Positions 5,310 through 8,279 of a stretch of DNA of 8,279 nt are shown piece by piece. Source of the DNA: JAKBCQ01 sp021807585 (GTDB lineage Bacteria; Planctomycetota; Planctomycetia; Isosphaerales; Isosphaeraceae). The stretch's first letter is position 1, and the number at the start of each line of letters is the position of its first letter. The notes under the pieces were generated by a model that worked only from the letters and a program-made list of their open reading frames with translations, was not told the DNA's origin and ran no database searches. The stretch spans positions 1 to 8,279 of the forward strand of contig DAHWFG010000608.1 in assembly GCA_027325115.1 (NCBI GenBank). The letters are read 5' to 3'. A program made the translations under genes and the position numbers.

Positions 5310-6382
5310 AGAAACCGACCGACCGCGGAAGGCCGATCGTCATCGACGCGCGGGAAGCGTTCAAGTCTCCCCTCGCGCCCCATCGGCGCGTCCTCGGAGA
5401 GCACCTCAAGATCACCCGGTCGATCGATCGCAACGCAACTAGGCGCATCGTCGTCGAAGAGCGAGAACGCGACGATGTTGAGAAATATGTAAATACTAAT
5501 CGATTAGTCATTCCGATTTCGACCGCGGCGCCCGAGCCGAACGCCTTCGTCGTCAAGATCGACCGGCTTTATGACGAGCGTCGACTGCGGAAAGCGTGGC
5601 GCGAAGGCGCCGACGCCGAACGCGCCGTGCTTTGGCGGCTCGACTCCGCCGAACGGATCAACGCCGCTGAACGCGAGTTGATTCATCGATCATTATATCA
5701 ACCGATTGGAAAATACTGGGCGTTCGGTCCCGCCAAGGCGCTCGCCGAGGCGCTTGCGCCGACGATCATTCGACCCAACGCGGTGACGATCGCCGCCGCG
5801 GCTTCGGTTTTGTTCGCCTCGTATTTGATCGCGTTCGCGGGACATTCTCCGCTCGTTCGAGCGAGCACGGCGATCCTCCTCGCGATCGGGCTCGTGCTCG
5901 ACACCGCCGACGGTCGGCTCGCTCGCTTGCAGGGGACCGCGAGCGAATTCGGCCGATTTCTCGACGCCATGCTCGACGAATTCTGCGACCTCACGCTCCA
6001 TCTGGCGATCGCGTGGTCGCTCTTCGCGCGCAATCACGCGCCGATCTGGCTCGTCGTCGGCGCGTGTTACGCTATCGGCAAATATCTTTTTATGTTTGCT
6101 TCGCGTCTTGTGGATGAACGAACCGAGCGATCGAAAGAACACGAATCGCAGGTCGAGAGCGCAGCGGTTGATCGAGATCGAGGAGAGATCGTGGGCGAAT
6201 CGTCCGATGCGAGCGTCTGGAAAAACGTCGTTCGACTGACGGGACACGCCGACGTGCGCTGGCATATCTGGATTTTTCTGGCGGCGATCGGCGGGCTCGA
6301 GATCGAACTCGTCGTTTACACGCTCTATTATCCCGTTCGCGCCTTGGCGGGCGCGATCGCCAGGGAGGGAGCGAAGCCGTGA
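5306..6382 (+). CDS. CDP-alcohol phosphatidyltransferase with divergent N-terminal domain
   Basis: The 358-residue integral membrane enzyme should displace CMP from a CDP-alcohol (for example CDP-diacylglycerol or a CDP-inositol type donor) onto a second alcohol. The family signature DG-x2-AR-x8-G-x3-D-x3-D is complete: Asp202, Gly203, Ala206, Arg207, Gly216, Asp220, Asp224. Hydrophobic segments lie near 159-178, 186-200, 229-264 and at the C-terminus (WHIWIFLAAIGGLEIELVVY). Residues 1-145 are extra to the minimal family. They begin IVIDAREAFKSPLAPHRRVLG, recalling the start of nucleotidyltransferase domains fused to such enzymes (as in bifunctional inositol-phosphate cytidylyltransferase/DIPP synthase), but this part is too short for a whole domain. 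The GTG start at 5306 overlaps the previous stop (GTGA) and has GAGG 8 nt upstream. Longer versions starting at 5087 only read through the preceding gene. The substrate is unknown. Confidence 0.88.
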   Translation: MKKPTDRGRPIVIDAREAFKSPLAPHRRVLGEHLKITRSIDRNATRRIVVEERERDDVEKYVNTNRLVIPISTAAPEPNAFVVKIDRLYDERRLRKAWREGADAERAVLWRLDSAERINAAERELIHRSLYQPIGKYWAFGPAKALAEALAPTIIRPNAVTIAAAASVLFASYLIAFAGHSPLVRASTAILLAIGLVLDTADGRLARLQGTASEFGRFLDAMLDEFCDLTLHLAIAWSLFARNHAPIWLVVGACYAIGKYLFMFASRLVDERTERSKEHESQVESAAVDRDRGEIVGESSDASVWKNVVRLTGHADVRWHIWIFLAAIGGLEIELVVYTLYYPVRALAGAIAREGAKP

Positions 6383-7203
6383 TCGACCCGGCGGATCAAA
6401 AACACCATCAAGCGAAGATATCGGTGTTGATAATCGCCAAAAACGCCGGCGCGCTTTTGCGCGAATGCGTTCAATCGGTCCGTTGGGCGCACGAGGTCGT
6501 CGTGATCGTCGACGATTCGAGCGACGACGACACCGAGGCCGTCGCGCGCGAAGTCGCCGATTTGGTCGCGGTGAGACAATTCGACGACTTCGCGTCGCAA
6601 CGCAACGCGGCGCTCGCTTTAGCGAGCGGCGACTGGGTCTTCGCGATCGATTGCGACGAACGCGCGTCCGCCAAACTCGCCGCCGAAATCGGCTCGGTCA
6701 CGACCGGCGAACATTCAGTCGGCACGCAAAATCATACGAACGATATCACGAAATATCACGGTTATCGCGTGCCGATTCAAAGCGTGATCCTCGGCAGAGG
6801 CTTCGGTTATTCGGGAACGCAGTACGACCTGCCGCTACGGCTGTTTCGCCGCGATCAAGGGAGGTGGACGGGGAAGGTTCACGAAACCGTTTCAATCGAA
6901 GGACCGATCGGAACGCTCAAACACGCGATCCACCACAAAACAATTCCTGACATGAAAACATTTTTGGAAAAAATAAATTATTATACAACTCTCGAAGCGC
7001 GGGCGCGATTCGCCGCCGGGCTTCGGCCCAGGGGGATCGAGCTTGCGTTCCGTCCGGTTTGGACGTTCCTCAAGCTTTATCTGTTTAAACAAGGATTTCG
7101 CGACGGAATCGAGGGGTTCGTGTTCTGCGCGATGTCGGGGGTTTCGGTCGCGGCGCGGCATTGGAAGCATCGCGAGCTGGCGCGCTCGGGGGGCTCGACA
7201 TGA
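6379..7203 (+). CDS. Family 2 glycosyltransferase, WaaE/KdtX-like
   Basis: The 274-residue protein resembles the WaaE/KdtX group, which adds glucose to LPS inner core. Seen: SVLIIAKNAG (15-24); IVDDSSDDDT (43-52), nucleotide binding; FDDFASQRNAAL (68-79), the group's 'QRN.al' motif; AIDCDER (89-95), the DxD metal site; GTQYDLPLRLFRR (145-157); GKVHE (164-168), with the conserved His-Glu; and HHKTIPDMKTFLEKINYYT (184-202), typical of the family. A basic C-terminal part with hydrophobic stretches (WTFLKLYLF) suggests peripheral membrane association. The GTG start overlaps the previous stop by 4 bases behind an AGGGAGGG ribosome site. The neighbours point to a glycolipid or surface glycan rather than necessarily LPS. 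Donor and acceptor are not known. Confidence 0.9.
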   Translation: MIDPADQKHHQAKISVLIIAKNAGALLRECVQSVRWAHEVVVIVDDSSDDDTEAVAREVADLVAVRQFDDFASQRNAALALASGDWVFAIDCDERASAKLAAEIGSVTTGEHSVGTQNHTNDITKYHGYRVPIQSVILGRGFGYSGTQYDLPLRLFRRDQGRWTGKVHETVSIEGPIGTLKHAIHHKTIPDMKTFLEKINYYTTLEARARFAAGLRPRGIELAFRPVWTFLKLYLFKQGFRDGIEGFVFCAMSGVSVAARHWKHRELARSGGST

Positions 7204-7898
7204 CGCACGTCGTGGATTTCGAGGCCGCGGTGGCGCGGCGGTTCGATGATCTCGCCGAGCGGTTCAAAAGCGAGGTCGCGCTCGACGACCCGCGGCTTTG
7301 CGCCGTGCTCGATCGGATCGGTTCGCCGCGCGGCCGCCGAGTTCTGGATCTGGGGTGCGGCAAGGGGCGTTTCGCGCGTCGGCTCGTCGAACTCGGCGCG
7401 GAGGTCGTCGGCGTCGACGTGTCGTCGCGGATGCTTTCCTGCGCAAGCGGAATTGATCGCGTCCGCGCCGCGGCGTCTCGCCCGCCGTTTCGATCTCGCT
7501 CGTTCCAGGCGATCACCGCGATCGAATCGTTTGAACATATTGATCGATTGGAGCCCGTTCTCGATGAATGCGCACGGTTGCTTTCGCGAGACGGCGTGAT
7601 GATCGTGATCGATAAGAACCTTTTTTCACTGAACCTGAAACGTCCGTGGCTGCCGAACGCGGTCGTCAATGCGATCGATCGTCGCCGCGGCCTGGCGATG
7701 TATCCGGCGGGTTATCCGGCAAGCGAACGCTGGTTTGTACCAGCCCGGCTTAATCGTTTATTGGCGCAACGATTTGAGCGAACGAGCTTCGAAAGTTTGC
7801 TCTTGCGCGAAGAGCGCGATCGCTTTCCGTTTCGACGATTATCCTGGACTCGGCTGATGTACGTTTGGTCGGCGCGGCGGCCGAGGGGAGGGGGGTGA
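7200..7898 (+). CDS. Class I SAM-dependent methyltransferase
   Basis: The 232-residue protein has the Rossmann methyltransferase core. VLDLGCGKGRFA (48-59) is the SAM-binding loop, GVDVSSRM (71-78) carries the acidic residue that binds the ribose, SFQAITAIESFEHI (101-114) is motif II with the UbiE-like 'E..EHI', and LLSRDGVMIVIDKN is motif III. The C-terminal third is basic and may recognise the acceptor. I start at ATG 7200 because it gives the same 4-base overlap (ATGA) seen at the other junctions, with a GGGGGG ribosome site about 6 nt before it. An in-frame ATG at 7161 is less likely. Within this operon it probably methylates a sugar or lipid-linked intermediate; the target atom cannot be read from the sequence. 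Confidence 0.9.
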   Translation: MTHVVDFEAAVARRFDDLAERFKSEVALDDPRLCAVLDRIGSPRGRRVLDLGCGKGRFARRLVELGAEVVGVDVSSRMLSCASGIDRVRAAASRPPFRSRSFQAITAIESFEHIDRLEPVLDECARLLSRDGVMIVIDKNLFSLNLKRPWLPNAVVNAIDRRRGLAMYPAGYPASERWFVPARLNRLLAQRFERTSFESLLLREERDRFPFRRLSWTRLMYVWSARRPRGGG

Positions 7899-7900
7899 GC

Positions 7901-8279
7901 ATGACATACGAACGCGAGCTTCCCGAGCTGCCGCTTCTGTTATGGAAAACGCCGCCGGGGCTGGAACTGATTCTGGCGCAAGAAGGGATCGCGTATGAGC
8001 GGTTAACCGAGGCGAATCCGTTCTCGTTCCACCGCGGTCGTTTCGTGCTTCATGACGCTCGTCGCGCATCGGCGTCGTGCGTGCGCGCGATCGCGGGATC
8101 GCGGCACACGCTCATCGATATCGACATGTTAAGAAAAGGGAAAAGAGTTGATCCATTCGCGGCGATCGTCGACCGTGAAGGGGCGACGGTTCGGCGGAGG
8201 ATCGGCGGGATCGACGTGACCGAGCGCGTTTCGAGGCGTTCGAAAGCCGCGATTCGGCGGGGGCTGCTCGACGCGATTC
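7901..8279 (+). CDS. Unrecognised operon gene, 3' end outside the window
   Basis: An open frame runs without stop to the last base (126 complete codons). It begins TYERELPELPLLLWKTPPG, then FSFHRGRFVLHDARR, HTLIDIDMLRKGKRVDPF and GIDVTERVSRRSKAAIRR. Third codon positions are GC-rich as in its neighbours, so it is coding. There is no signal peptide and no domain I can name with confidence. From memory, similar N-termini precede polysaccharide-deacetylase-like domains in planctomycetes, but nothing of a catalytic NodB motif falls in this window. Start choice: ATG 7901 has GGAG 10 nt upstream. GTG 7895 would give the 4-base overlap (GTGA) used elsewhere in the operon, adding only two residues. 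It follows the methyltransferase directly and is almost certainly co-transcribed. Confidence 0.8.
   Translation, partial: MTYERELPELPLLLWKTPPGLELILAQEGIAYERLTEANPFSFHRGRFVLHDARRASASCVRAIAGSRHTLIDIDMLRKGKRVDPFAAIVDREGATVRRRIGGIDVTERVSRRSKAAIRRGLLDAI

Noticed and set aside
7161..7199. Upstream ATG of the methyltransferase
   Set aside because: It adds 13 residues that only read through the preceding gene; ATG 7200 gives the usual ATGA overlap with a G-rich ribosome site.
1474..8094. Cyanobacterial origin because of HIP1-like octamers
   Set aside because: The gene content, secretin-like protein and repeat island do not suggest a cyanobacterium; the octamer alone is weak evidence.

Overview
The window is high-GC, with strongly GC-biased codon third positions, very frequent CGATCG, GTG starts and genes packed with 4-base overlaps. 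It opens on an AT-rich island of ATCCGTG/CACGGAT repeats. That mix, a free-standing secretin-like protein with a signal peptide, and the flavour of the envelope operon suggest a planctomycete (PVC group) chromosome. This is inference from memory of such genomes; there is no rRNA or other marker gene here.

Positions 1-740 hold no gene. They contain a symmetrical repeat island. On the left are 105-bp direct repeats, the third of which runs into eight perfect 9-mers (ATTACACGG). In the middle is a 72-bp AT-rich spacer. On the right, in inverted orientation, are seven 9-mers (TATCCGTGC/T) followed by three 44-bp elements spaced 77-83 bp.

Positions 741-2507 (minus strand) look like a two-gene DNA-damage operon. 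A catalytically intact Y-family DNA polymerase is followed 30 bp later by a short, divergent SRAP/YedK-like protein starting Met-Cys. The polymerase has a good sigma70-type promoter whose -10 box ends only 7 nt before the ATG, so its mRNA is probably leaderless. A TAG-N6-CTA palindrome overlaps the spacer and -10 box and is a candidate LexA-type operator.

Positions 2702-3859 (minus strand) encode an exported protein with a D/R-rich linker and a C-terminal segment resembling the end of a secretin domain. It is followed by two small hairpins and has its own promoter-like sequence (4008-4036).

Positions 3860-4364 are the divergent control region, with one doubtful small ORF and a promoter-like TTGACG-N17-TAATTT for the rightward operon.

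Positions 4365-8279 (plus strand) are a tightly coupled envelope-glycan or glycolipid operon: family 2 glycosyltransferase, CDP-alcohol phosphatidyltransferase with an unusual N-terminal domain, WaaE/KdtX-like glycosyltransferase, SAM-dependent methyltransferase, and an unrecognised gene cut by the window end. The first three junctions are 4-base stop/start overlaps and the fourth is nearly so. The likely sequence of work is making a phospho-alcohol-linked lipid or glycan, elongating it with two sugars and possibly methylating it. The actual product cannot be read from the sequence.
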